DNA from: Pseudoips prasinana | Lineage: Eukaryota; Arthropoda; Insecta; Lepidoptera; Nolidae | DNA: 64,000 bases | Direction of reading: 5' to 3' | NCBI GenBank assembly: GCA_951640165.1 | Contig: OX621242.1 | Coordinates: forward strand, 16,361,501 to 16,425,500 | Shown here: positions 52,818-63,864 of the stretch, piece by piece | Layout of the letters: every line of letters starts with the position of its first letter | Position numbering within the stretch: position 1 is the first letter of the stretch | Program-made: the position numbers and the translations under genes | Notes under the pieces: generated by a model | Told to the model about the DNA's origin: nothing | What the model saw: the letters and a program-made list of their open reading frames with translations, nothing else | The model's database searches: none

Positions 52818-53085
52818 CGGTCACCATAGCCTAGTTGGTAGAGCTCCTGCCTACGAAGCTGGTGGTCCTGGGTTCGAATCCCGGTAAGTGCAAAAATTTG
52901 TGTGATGAGCAGGAATATTTGTTTCTGAGTCATGAATGTTTTCTATGTATATAAGTATTTATCTATCTATATAAGTATGTTTATCGTCGCCTGGTACCGT
53001 ATAATAATAATAGTACAAGCTTTGCTTAGTTTGGGGCTAGGATGATCTGTGTGACATTGTCCCTAGATATTATTATTATTATATT
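52818..53085 (+). repeat. SINE family C, full-length copy
   Basis: The tRNA-derived head has an A box ('tagcctagttggtagagct') and a B box ('gggttcgaatcccggtaagt'). A body follows, then the tail 'agctttgcttagtttggggc', 'gacattgtccctagatatta' and (TTA)n. The head differs from SINE-B but the last ~70 bases are shared with it. Confidence 0.85.
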
Positions 53086-53833
53086 AATGACGTAAACAAT
53101 CCGGGATAACAAATGACATCTATATCATCAATAAGGAGAAGATCTTTCTGCCAGGCTAGATAGTATACCCAACGTGTTGAGAACTTGTATATGCGCTAAG
53201 TCTTTTAAGAATATTGCTTGTATAATGCAAGAGTCGTGACATCACATTACATTCATTATTACATAAAATCTACAGTAGCTTTTCCCACACCCCCTATGGA
53301 CTTATTACGTTTATCAGTGTATCAATAAACCACATACTGATAGAGTAAAATGTTTAATTAATCTAACTCTGAAAAATTGTACCTACATATTAAGATATAA
53401 AACGCTGTACAAAAATGTAACAGATATTTAAATAAGGTACATGATGCTTATCAACACTGATTCAATAAAGAGTCTCTAGGGATTGGAAAAATAGGGTTTC
53501 ACAGATGGGTTTTGCTAACTCCGGAGCTAGGGAGTTTTATTCCCGATATCGAAAAATAGAAAGTTTGCCAACGATTTATGTTAACTCGTATAAAAGTACG
53601 CTCCCCTCGTAAAGCGAACCAAATTAATCGCCGAATAATCTCTTTCAAGTCCGTCAGCGACATTTTCACAAACAAACTGTTACAAAAAAAATGAATTACT
53701 GACGTATTTCAGATAATTATCTGTCCAAAACTCTGCAATCCCGGCATAAGCCTCATTTAAACACAGGTAAGTAGATATTTTTATAAAAATGAAATGTCAT
53801 TTTATCGAGCCCCAATTTCTCAGAACGTTGTTC
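53086..53833. other. No recognisable feature
   Basis: AT-rich spacer. Confidence 0.4.
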
Positions 53834-53880
53834 TTCAACAATGCTCTTAAAACATTTCAATGTTTAAGAGCATTGTTGAA
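53834..53880. repeat. 22-bp hairpin with 2-nt loop
   Basis: 'ttcaacaatgctcttaaaac' plus 'att' pairs with 53859-53880 with a single unpaired A. Confidence 0.85.
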
Positions 53881-55150
53881 CTAACTTTTATACTTATTAC
53901 AAACAAAACGGTTTGTAAAATTTGTTTACTTCAATATATTGTTATTTTTAACTTGCCCGACAAAGTAATTCGACTTCAATTCAATTGTATCTAAATAAAA
54001 CACAAATTATGAAATATAGAAAAGTATAAAACACTAAGGTACTAACATACATACATTAGTACTTAACACTTCCGGCTAACCTCGACCACAGCTTTCAGTA
54101 GCTAAAGTAGACAAGAGTTCAATTTATTGCACCAAATAATAAAAAGCATTATTTCAATAAAAGCAAATACAAGAATGGCTTTTAGAACCAACTGCCGTTG
54201 GGGCAGAAAGGTTCTTAAGTGGAACCATGAACTCTTCGTGAACTTCCAGTTCACTGTATCATGTCACAATGCAATGGAGTCTCTTTTACCTAACATGATG
54301 ATGATGAAACAATTACAATATTGGCGGTCTCATCGCTTTCTAGCGATAACTTCCGGGAAACCGTTAGGTGGACAAGACAAAAGTGAGATTGAAAGAGTGG
54401 TAGCTGTTAGTGTACAAGTTAACATACACATAAACTTAAATTTATATAAATTCTATTAGTTCTATTCTTTAATAACATACAATACTAACATATTATATCT
54501 GATAAATTAAACTCCGGGCTCCTGTTTTCCTCTTCTTGACATTACATAATTATCGCCTGTATAACATACCTATTAAATTATTCAATTTATAACCAATTTA
54601 TTAAAGATCGTTTATAAATCACATCTTCTTTCTTACCTTATTGAAAAAGTGGATGACTTTATGGATATCTTTAATAAAATTCTTGAATAAAGCGCCCAGG
54701 AGGTACTTTTAGCGCGAACTGTGTCAGGGAACCGATTGGTTCGATAACCGTAATTTTAGGTAAGTTGACGCCGACTCACGCTACTTTTTGTCGCCTTCAT
54801 TTAATATTCAGGACTCGGAGCACATAATTCGTGGCGGTGATCATGGAAAGAGGCGGCGGTGTCTCGTTATCTCTTTTTCTATTCGTCACAGAACTTGAAA
54901 TAAATTTTATATTAAATTGACATTAAAGGGAACTTTGAGAAATTCGAGCTAAAATATGCAAATTTATAAGACGAAGCTTTAATGTTTATTGTATTTCAAT
55001 TGAGACACAGAGGTTATTTTAGAACGATAAAAATGTAAAAAGGTATGTTGTAATATGTTATCAGCCAATAAATTGTAGGTAAATTATAATAACTTACTTC
55101 TAATTTTAGCTGGTAAATGTTATGTACACCTTAATTGTTATGCATATCGA
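53881..55150. other. Mostly unrecognised; RTE scrap near 54187-54235
   Basis: 'aactgccgttggggcagaaa' and 'ggttcttaagtggaaccatg' match the RTE C-terminal coding near 48160-48200, and 'atgatgatgatga' follows at 54296. The rest is unidentified. Confidence 0.4.
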
Positions 55151-55412
55151 CGGGCCTGTTGGCGTGGTTGGTAGATACGCTGCCTTTCACGCCGGAGGTC
55201 GTGGGTTCGATTCCCACCCGGGACAAATATTTGTGTGCATGAACATGTCTGTTTGTCCTGAGTCTGGGTGTAAATTATCTATATAAGTATGTATTTACAA
55301 AAGAAAAATAGTATATGTAGTATATCAGTTATCTGGTTTCCATAGTACAAGCTCTGCTTAGTTTGGGATCAGATGACCGTGTGTGAATAATGTCCCAGAA
55401 TATTATTAAAAA
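55151..55412 (+). repeat. SINE family B, best full-length copy
   Basis: Head 'ggcctgttggcgtggttggt' and 'agatacgctgcc' (A box region), B box 'gggttcgattcccacccggg', body 'tctatataagtatgtattta', tail 'cagatgaccgtgtgtgaata' and (ATT)n. It was used as the reference for the other copies. Confidence 0.85.
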
Positions 55413-55635
55413 AAGAATATTATTATATATCGGATGCAAAACCATATAATTATATTTCTTTATATAAATAAATAAATAATTGTCGTAACACATAGGCTTT
55501 CCTTTAATTTAGATGTATGCAAGATTTAAAATTGTATCAAAGATTGTTGTTTAATGTTGTGTATGTATTTAGATGGTAAGACTTTAACTAAATAAATATA
55601 TAAAATTATTGTTTATTAAATATTGGAATATAATT
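55413..55635. other. No recognisable feature
   Basis: AT-rich spacer. Confidence 0.4.
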
Positions 55636-55890
55636 TAAGAATTGCAAAGCTGGAGTGGTAGTGGGCAGGTCAAATAGCTAATAGAACCGATGGCTGTTGG
55701 AGCAGGAAGGTTCTTCAGTGGCGACCACGAACCGGAAGACGTAGCTTGGGCTGGCCTCCTACAAGATGGATCGATGATCTTGTGAGGGTCACTGGAAACC
55801 GCTGGATGCGGGGAGCGCAAGACTGGCAATTGTGGAGATCTTTAGAGAAAACCTATGTCCAGCAATGAACGTTACTCGGCTGATATGATG
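55636..55890 (+). mobile_element. RTE 3' end, truncated copy
   Basis: It codes for remnants of the RTE C-terminus ('gcgaccacgaaccggaagac', 'aaccgctggatgcggggagc') and ends 'ctcggctgatatgatgat', colinear with 48110-48360 at roughly 85%. Confidence 0.8.
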
Positions 55891-56083
55891 ATTAAATATT
55901 GTACTTATGTTGCTTATCAATAGGTTAGTTCGAAAAAAATGGGTGTGGTCCCAATGCACCCCTCTTTTTTCGGATTGTGTGTCTGTGTTCAGTTCGCTTG
56001 CTGCAAGACACTACATCTTCTGCTCCTGAATTTCATAAAATATAGTACATTGCAATAGTCCGTTTTCCGTTTCATTAAAATTC

Positions 56084-57070
56084 GTGGAGCTGTTCAAAAG
56101 TTGCCAGCTTGTATCTCTGTCAGGTTATGAATCAATTCCATTTATTCCAAGTTCCGGTGTTCCTCAAGGGTCCAAATTAGGTCCTTTATTATTTTTGTTA
56201 TTTATAAATGACCTCCTGGACTTACTGCAATGCGAATGCCTGGCATATGCAGATGATCTAAAGATATTTTCTCGAATAACTGTTGAAAATGACTGCTCAT
56301 AACTTCAAAACGATCTTGACCTTCTCCAGCAATGGTGTGTGGACAATAAAATGACGCTCAATATAAAAAAATGTTATTACATAACATTCACGAACAAAAC
56401 TAAATTTATAGACAATAAATACCACATTGACGGAGTGTATCTCGACCGAGTGCCTGTTATTCGCGATCTTGGAGTTTACTTTGATGCCTCTTTATCATTT
56501 CGCCAAAACATGGATTACATAATGCTTAAAGCAAAGAAAACTCTAGGATTCGTTATTAGAATGACAAAACCCTTTCGGAATAATGATAGCATTATACTTC
56601 TATATAATGCTTTGGTAAGGAGTACTCTCGAGTATTGTTCAGTCATATGGTCTCCCTATTACTCGACCTATTCGAATGGTATTGAATCCACCCAAGCTCG
56701 CTTTATACGTTATTTGTCCATAAGAAATGGAATCCGTAAGTCTATTCCTGACTACAATGACAGATTGGCACACTTCAAAATACTATCATTAAAGGAAAGA
56801 CGCGAAATCTCTGATCTTCTATATCTCCACAAGATCATAAATGGCTCTGTTGATTCCCAATTGATAAAACATTTTAACTTCAAGGTGCCTCAACGCTCAG
56901 TACGGCTATATCGATTATTTGATATACCCAAATCCACTTTAAATTCTTCATATAACAGTCCCCTTACGCGTTTTGCAAGGTTATATAATGAAAGATTAAC
57001 AAATAATACATCTTTAGACATTTTTTCAATGAAATTTGTATCATACAGACATTTCCTATTGTATAAATAA
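56084..57070 (+). pseudogene. Non-LTR reverse transcriptase, 5'-truncated, one nonsense codon
   Basis: One frame of about 328 codons is interrupted by TAA at 56300-56302. It enters at KSCQLVSLSGYESIPF and then shows SGVPQGSKLGPLLFLLFIND, the catalytic YADD (CLAYADDLKIF), NIKKCYYITFTNK, VIRDLGVYFDASLSF and a long thumb ending YRHFLLYK. The arrangement is that of CR1/Jockey-group RTs and differs from both other RT families in the window. The 3' region runs to about 57320 and ends in (AATAAAAT)n. No target duplication was found. Confidence 0.85.
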
Positions 57071-57320
57071 TATGTATCTAAATCTTGTACGGCCTACTTA
57101 CTATAGTTCTTTAATTTAAGTCTGTGTAGTTATTTTTGTGATTCTTAAGCAGAATTTTATCTGCACTGGAAGTCTATAAAGACATTTTCAACAATGTTAT
57201 GCATACCTGTTATCTGTATGATTACTAACACATAACATTAGTTAACAGAATAATTTATAAGTCTATGTAATTGTACTGTTGGTGTGCTTTTTAATAAAAT
57301 AAAATAAAAATAAAATAAAA
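57071..57320 (+). mobile_element. 3' UTR and A-rich tail of the preceding non-LTR element
   Basis: About 220 bases of untranslated sequence end in 'aataaaataaaataaaaat', an A-rich microsatellite tail. Confidence 0.6.
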
Positions 57321-58269
57321 GTTTGTAATCTCTTTCCTTAGTTAGATTTGCAAGGTTTTTAGGGCAAGGTTATAATTATTAACAGTCTACATAGTCAAAG
57401 AAACCAAAAAGAATAATCAACGTAAAATTTATTGATAGCTTTATGTGAAACAGAAATAAAAACTATTCCAATTGAATAAGATACTATGTAACAGACTAAA
57501 AAGACATAGACACTCAGTCTGAATAAAGAGGGATACATATAGCTTCCATCTTATTTCGGACAAGCCTACTCTTAAGTTACATAAGTCCAATATTTCATGA
57601 ACAACAATTGCCATTTAATTTTTATTCTATAAAAGTTAAACAAAAACTAAACAGTAAAACAGCAAGAGTATCGACATTAATAAACAAGCGCTGTCAGTTT
57701 TACGATTTCTGATATTAAAGACAAAGGGCAATGCAGTGTGAAATTGAAATTTTACAGGAATAAAATAGCGGAACGTATTTTCGTTTCATAGACGCCATAA
57801 ATTCGCGGCGTGGAGTAAGTTACGCCTTATTCGGTCGACGAATGTACTTGACTCGATGTGAAGTGATGCCTCCCTCCAACCCTTCACGAGAGCACTCGTA
57901 TTCAGTAAATCGAAAGTCGTTACACACAAACCGAGATACACGTTTCTCCTATCGTTTATAGGCCCCACGTGTCTTCCACTTTGTGTAATCGCTTTGATGA
58001 TTTTTTTGCCTTTTTAAGGCATCATTTAACTTAATGTGCGGTAAATATCTAATTTGCACGATCAATTTTTTTATTGAATTTGTATTTTTAGATTGTGTTT
58101 GTTCGAGGTCACGGCTTTGAGTTACGTTACCAAACAAGGCTTTATGCTTAAACACAGATTTGTTTGACAGGTGGAAAAATTAATCATCAGGCTGATTGTC
58201 AAGTGAACATTTACGATTGTCAGAAATGACCATAGTACGTATTCATACTTCGTCATCGTAATTATCATA
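57321..58269. other. Mostly unrecognised; coding-like minus stretch at 57786-57968
   Basis: The minus frame reads NDRRNVYLGLCVTTFDLLNT, SALVKGWREASLHIESSTF and VDRIRRNLLHAANLW, with GC-richer, protein-like codon use. I recognise no family and there is no ATG (the frame enters through GTG). It may be a fragment of a repeat-borne ORF or an exon. Confidence 0.3.
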
Positions 58270-58362
58270 TGTGCCGGAAGACGCCCACTACTGGCCAAAG
58301 GCCTCCCCCAAAGATCTCCACAATTACCGATATTACGCTATCCGCATCCAGCCAATTTCAGC
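58270..58362 (-). mobile_element. RTE tail fragment, inverted
   Basis: 'tggccaaaggcctcccccaa' and 'agatctccacaatt' are the inverse of 'aattgtggagatctt' and 'gggggaggcctttgtccagc' at the RTE 3' end. Confidence 0.75.
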
Positions 58363-59108
58363 GAGCTTCACTAGCGGTTATGAGTCAAATCTACATATTA
58401 CATTACATAGTTAAATCGATTTTTCGCGACATGCAGCTACTATGCTTACGCAATATAGTTTATACTTGCCCTAGAAGGCTTTCACGTCTTCACAGAGACG
58501 AGCGCGAGCTCAAGCAATCAAACAAAGCTACAAATTAAGTAAACGACAACACAGGGCACCCTCTTTGTCATTCTGACCTCGACTTAGGTCGGACAGATGC
58601 ATAGAAAGGGTCGATTTTTAGCAAATATTTGTGCAACGACTCCAAACGAAGATCTTAAAGGGCTTTCTATCCGTACCGATACGAACTAAGGGGAGGTCTA
58701 CGTTCTATTGCTGTATCGTAATCACAGGTTTTAGCGATTAGCTTTACACGACACTGAAACTTACTGCATTTAATTGTAGGGATTTTAAGGAATAAAGCAA
58801 TATTAGAGAATTTAGCTATTTAATCGCCTCTATTGTATGAGTACTAGTCCTACAGACCTACGGTCAATGGTCATAAATTGTCATAAGCAGTTATGACATA
58901 AAACTAATAGGAATCATGATAAAATATCTTGACTCCTGCTTCAGAAAAAGGCAAGAGTACATAAAAATACAATACTTTGGTTATTTATTAAGTAACGTAT
59001 TTTTATTTTTGTAGCCATACCGACCAGCGGAAATATTAAAAACAAAACCTTGGCTGCTCTAGTTATCAAGGGATGCAACACATTTTTATACTATTAGTTG
59101 ATATAATG
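58363..59108. other. No recognisable feature
   Basis: AT-rich; short ORFs only. Confidence 0.4.
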
Positions 59109-59240
59109 GGCGACCAGAGGGCTGGCCAATATTTTGGACAGCGTTTAAGCATTGCCATCCAGCGTAGCAATGCGGCCAGCATTCTGGGCACGATGCTCAA
59201 AGGCAGCGATACCGAAGATTTTTTCGACGCCCAAGGATGA
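59109..59240 (+). pseudogene. Short C-terminal ORF remnant, possibly of a retroelement
   Basis: GDQRAGQYFGQRLSIAIQRS then NAASILGTM and a TGA. I recall 'QRxSxAxQRGNAASxxGT' endings from lepidopteran transposon-derived ORFs but cannot name the family. A 3' UTR-like AT-rich stretch follows. Confidence 0.35.
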
Positions 59241-59599
59241 GGCCTTTATATAATAATATATATTTAATTTTAATTTTAATTTAAATATATATTTTTAGTA
59301 CTTAGCTTTACGTTTCTTTAGTTGATAATTTAAGTTATTTTAATACTAATGGTCAATCCATTGTTAATTCTAAAATTCTGGCAAATAAATATAGTTATTT
59401 GACTATATAATTGAGCGTCTTAAAGGTATTTAATCTGAAATCCCTGACGCCAAATGTCTTTAGGTTAATGCTTATTCGACATCAAGTGTTATTGGAAACT
59501 ATCTCTCTACTCAGGATGTTATATTAACTGCCGTGACCACTAAGTAAACTGGAATCGAGTTGCACCGGCAGGATACAATAGCTACTATAGCTATATCAC

Positions 59600-59777
59600 A
59601 CTATACTATTATAAAGGCGAAAGTTTGTGAGTGTGTACCTATGCTAATTATTTCTTCACGCAAAAACTACCGAACGGATTTTGATGAAACTTAGTAGTAA
59701 CATAGCTAATATATCCGAATAACACATAGGCTACAATTTATAAAGTATAACGCGGGTAAAACCGCGGCGCACTGATA
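59600..59777 (+). mobile_element. Helitron-like non-autonomous element (partial)
   Basis: 'actattataaaggcgaaag', 'cacgcaaaaactaccgaacg', 'acacataggctacaatttat' and 'taacgcgggtaaaaccgcgg'. The terminal CTAGT is degraded. Confidence 0.6.
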
Positions 59778-60326
59778 AGATACATACGACGTTAAAAGAC
59801 AGTAAATACATAACTTCGTATAAAAACCTAATTACTTAATACATACCTATGTTTTGTTAGAAACTTTGCTAGCGGTGCTTAGAATACCGCGGCCATCGCG
59901 CCTGGCATACCTAGGTCCAATGACCCCTGGAAAACTAACTCACACGCAGGAACACAATATTAAGTTATTACAGCTGCATGTGATCGGTAAGATGAATTAT
60001 TTCCCCAGTCAAGCTGTTCTTAGAAAGAAAATAAGTTTTGTCCTTACTACCATACACTAACACGATGTAATATGGTATATACTATTTGGCTGTTATTAAT
60101 GTGTAGCTGTTAAGATAGATCAGTAGACTTTACCATCAATCGTATGTACTGGGTTTCGTTGACTTATTGACACAATTTCCTAGCATACGATGGAAAAGTA
60201 TAGCATGGTAAACACTATGTATGTAGTAAGTTATAAAAGGCGCATTTTTATAATAACTTCCTGAATATTATAAAAGTTTTACAAAGAGTAACAAAAGTAA
60301 TATAATTAGGTAATACTTAATGAAAC
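59778..60326. other. No recognisable feature
   Basis: AT-rich; the 68-codon ORF at 59854 has no motif. Confidence 0.4.
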
Positions 60327-60580
60327 TAACATAGCCCAAAGAATTGCCAAATTGAAGTGGCAGCGGGCTGGGCAAATATGTAGCTCGTAGAACCGACGGC
60401 CGCCTGGGGCAGAAAGGTTCTCGACTGGCAACCACGAAGCGGACGACGCGACGCGACACAGCGTGGACCGACGATCTTGCAATGCAGGTAGCACAAGACT
60501 TGCCATTGTGGAGATCCTTGGGAGAGATCTTTCTCCAGCAGTGGACGGTTTTCCGCAGATATGATGGTGATAATGATGAA
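60327..60580 (+). mobile_element. RTE 3' end, truncated copy
   Basis: 'acatagcccaaagaattgcc', 'ggggcagaaaggttctcgac' and 'ttgtggagatccttgggaga' are colinear with 48100-48345, with an internal deletion of the 'RRSVGRPP' part and a degraded (TGATGATG) end. Confidence 0.8.
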
Positions 60581-61062
60581 TCAAACTAATGATCAGCTAA
60601 ATCGCAGGTTTAAGCAATTCGCAATCGCAGGTGTTAACAATTTTGTAGTCAATGAATAGCACTAGTAACGTTATGATTATATGCAAACCTTCTTTAATGG
60701 GTTTATATGGAGAAAACTTTTCATTATTGTTTACGAATGCTTTTCATGAAGCTGTTTCAATCATGCTGTCAATTTAATGTTTAGAGTTATGTACACAATG
60801 AGCAAAAGAGAACCCTTTTGCTATAATTCTGCTGCATGTCACGAAGTTAAGAGCCTCGCGAATAAGCGGATTAAACTGAATCCTTTTTGCTTTTACAGAC
60901 AGACTTTCATACCATTTGGTATTCTATATTTGGCAATCTCAAATGTTTAGGGTTCATATCCAAAATTCGTTTCTAAATCCTTCTCTGCATACTGGTATTC
61001 GCTTCCTCAATATTTTGTTCGCAAGTTTCAATAGTATAGAGATTCTTTAATTCATTAGAATA
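60581..61062. other. No recognisable feature
   Basis: AT-rich spacer before the Tc1 element. Confidence 0.4.
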
Positions 61063-62654
61063 CACACATCAACAAAGTCTAGGGATACGTTATTTTGAAA
61101 TCAAACATGGCTTTATTGTTTAAAACCTATTTAGTTTCCTTAAAAAGTTTATTTACAGATTTAAACCTTGTCTATTCTTTATTCAAAATTTAAAAATTAA
61201 AATGAGAAACAAATGAAAACACGCAAAGCACAGCGCAATCTTGAGTTGTATCTAATTTCAAGAAGTTGCATTAAAATTTTTTTTGCGTGTTAATTGAAGA
61301 AAACCTGATAAATTGTTTTATTTTCTTTTCTCAATTGGTTGTGTAAGCTTTTTAGCGTCATGCCACGCCATCATTTGAGTCGAGATGAAATGTTACGGGC
61401 AGTTGGCATGTTACAAAACGGTGCTATTCAACGCGTCGTTGCTGAGTCTCTGGGCACAAGCCAAAATGTGGTATCCAGGCTGTGGTCACGTTATCGCGCT
61501 ACTGGAGATGTGGCAGAACGGCACACAGGTAGATATCGTGTTACCACTCAGAGACAGGATCGATTTCTCCAAATGACCGCCAGAAGACTACCCAATATCA
61601 CAGCGATGCAACTAGTGCAAAGGCTCCAGGAGGGTCAGCAGCTGCTGGTGAGCGACCAAACCGTGCGAAGGAGGCTGCATGAAGTTGGTCTTCATGCTCG
61701 CAGACCGCTACGAGTCCCAGCGCTGCGACGTGGCAATCGCGGTAGGCGACTTTTATGGGCTCAAGAACATTTGACATGGAGTGATCAACAATGGTCATTG
61801 GTGCTGTTCACTGATGAGTCCCGCTATGGATTTCATCCAGATTCGAGACGAACACGCGTTTGGAGAACTCCAGGCAGGGTCAGCCGTCTCCGACATCCAC
61901 AGGAGGTCCACTCTTACCAAGGCGGGACAATTATGGTGTGGGCAGGAATACGAATCGGCGGACGAACCCAACTCATTTGGATTCAGGGCAGCATGACTGC
62001 CCATAGATACCGTGAGGAGGTAGTAGAACGTGTCATTGTCCCGCTCAGGGCCCTAACGGGGCAAGAATTTCAGCTCATGCATGACAATGCACCTTCCCAT
62101 ACAGCGCGGCTGGTGAGGGCCGCCCTTCGAGAACACGATGTTCAGGTATTAGATTGGCCTCCACAGTCGCCAGACTTAAACCCAATTGAACACGCCTGGG
62201 ACATGTTACAGCGAAGAGCATTGAGGGATTTTCCGCCCAACTTGACAACAGAAGAACAACTTTTCGAACATTTAAAAAGAACTTGGGACTGCATACCCCA
62301 GCAAGACATTGACACCTTAATTTTAAGTATGGAAAATCGTTGCCGCTGTGTGATTAATGTTAGAGGAGGAAATACCGATTACTGATTATCAGATTTGGTA
62401 AGATTTTTATTCATTTAATTCGATTGAATAATTTTATAAGAATAAAATGTTTTTGTTCACTCAGTAATTTTCTATGGCTTAATTAATTTAAGACTTTTAT
62501 TAATTAGAAAAACAAAATCGCATCGTGTTGTTAATGTTTAAATATCGGCCATAAAATTATCTTTAATTCTTCCATTTACAGTCATAACAAAATGTTTATA
62601 GTTTTCTAGATAATCAATGAAATGTTCAATATCCCTAGATTGTGTTGATGTGTG
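61063..62654 (+). mobile_element. Tc1-like transposon (1592 bp), apparently complete
   Basis: The ends CACACATCAACAAAGTCTAG and, read inward, CACACATCAACACAATCTAG continue to 'ggata' (25 bp, 2 mismatches), with TA on both sides (61061-61062, 62655-62656). One uninterrupted transposase. It shares its end design with the decayed copy at 36433. Confidence 0.9.
61360..62385 (+). CDS. Tc1-family transposase (DD34E), uninterrupted
   Basis: 341 residues from ATG 61360 (MPRHHLSRDEMLRAVGML); an ATG seven codons earlier is less likely. The N-terminal HTH (VVAESLGTSQNVVSRLWSRY) is followed by a second DNA-binding half (QLLVSDQTVRRRLHEVGL). The catalytic triad is FTDESRYGF, LMHDNAPSH and DLNPIEHAWDML, with 34 residues between the second Asp and the Glu. 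The end is INVRGGNTDY. No stops or frameshifts are seen, so activity is conceivable. Confidence 0.95.
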   Translation: MPRHHLSRDEMLRAVGMLQNGAIQRVVAESLGTSQNVVSRLWSRYRATGDVAERHTGRYRVTTQRQDRFLQMTARRLPNITAMQLVQRLQEGQQLLVSDQTVRRRLHEVGLHARRPLRVPALRRGNRGRRLLWAQEHLTWSDQQWSLVLFTDESRYGFHPDSRRTRVWRTPGRVSRLRHPQEVHSYQGGTIMVWAGIRIGGRTQLIWIQGSMTAHRYREEVVERVIVPLRALTGQEFQLMHDNAPSHTARLVRAALREHDVQVLDWPPQSPDLNPIEHAWDMLQRRALRDFPPNLTTEEQLFEHLKRTWDCIPQQDIDTLILSMENRCRCVINVRGGNTDY

Positions 62655-62656
62655 TA

Positions 62657-62911
62657 TATAGCTGCTACAGGTAACGACAAAAAGGGTTCCTAAAATTATA
62701 AACGTCACAAATTTATTGTAAATATTTATCTAAAACGTACTTTTTATGTTCTTAGCCTAAAAAATAACTTTATACATTTTTCGCCACAAATTTTCATACC
62801 GAATTTCACACCGTAGTAGGCTAGGAGCTGAAATTCCGAAATTCGTTTCTACATTCTACGTAGACGTTAGAAAATGTATGATTCCTCAATTAATTAGTGT
62901 TTCAAGTTATA
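62657..62911. other. No recognisable feature
   Basis: AT-rich spacer. Confidence 0.4.
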
Positions 62912-62976
62912 TTACTAAACGACTCCGGTAGCAGCAAAGTAGGGGTACTTTGCTGCTACTCGGAGTCGTTTAGTAA
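62912..62976. repeat. 30-bp hairpin with GGGG loop
   Basis: 'ttactaaacgactccggtag' and the next 10 bases pair with 62946-62976 with a single unpaired base. Confidence 0.9.
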
Positions 62977-63155
62977 AAATGGGAAATTGTATATTGTGTC
63001 TTTCTATCTCAACATTAGTCTAAATAAGACACTGACTTGTCTAATTCTTCGTAACGCAAGTTCTTCATCTCCTTATATAAGTTTATAGTCCATACTGAGC
63101 CTATATTGTAGTAAATTTCCAAAAATTGTATATTTTATGTCTTTTTATGAAACTA

Positions 63156-63220
63156 AAAGTTTATAAACAATAATAAATCATAAAAGGCAAACTTTTATGA
63201 TTTGTTAATTTTTATAAACT
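63156..63220. repeat. AT-rich nested hairpin
   Basis: 'aaatcataaaag' (63175-63186) pairs with 63192-63203. Outer 'agtttataaa' pairs imperfectly with 'tttataaact'. Confidence 0.65.
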
Positions 63221-63354
63221 TTTCTATAAAACATGAACCCTTTTTCCGTTACATATTGTACGTAAAAAATATATGTGTTTACTATTTAAAACAACTTAAT
63301 TCATACAAACATTTACCTTAACCTAACCCTTATTATCCCCTTCTTTTTTTTTGA

Positions 63355-63480
63355 TACTGCAGGGGGAATCCTTCGCATGCCACCCGCAAAAAGTGTCTAC
63401 GGGTGGGCATGTCGGACTTGCACCGACTAAACCTACCTGTTGTGGACTTCTCTTGACGTCTTATGGGGGAGCCCCCGAGA
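63355..63480 (+). repeat. Repeat X, partial copy
   Basis: 'gcagggggaatccttcgcat', 'gccacccgcaaaaagtgtct' and 'gtgggcatgtcggacttgca' match 23142, truncated after the 'gggggagccccc' segment. Confidence 0.65.
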
Positions 63481-63864
63481 AACCTTTATTATCTACTAGA
63501 AGTTATAGAAAAAACAAGAACAAAAGTTGACAGAAACAAGGGGCCCCTTTATTCCGACTGAGTTTTCTGTTTTTATTCTTTATTTGCTTCTTGATACGCT
63601 TTTACGTATAGCGAATGTTAGTCCCATTGAATCTTAAATAAATATATTGCCACAAGGAGTAGATAGGCACCGTTTTTTTTTGTTAATATTACGATGGACT
63701 CATCTAAGAAGATATTTATTACTTATCTAGAGGAACCAAGGGTCCAAAGTCCATCATTCAAATAAATTCTTTATATAAAAGTACAGTATACATCCAGCGG
63801 TAGTGGATGGTTATGTCAGTAGTATTGATACTAAGAAAAAGTATAGTATCTACTTATATACATT

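Noticed and set aside
52818..52892. Possible tRNA gene
   Set aside because: A and B boxes are present, but the sequence continues into a SINE body and tail and the same unit recurs; acceptor pairing is lacking.
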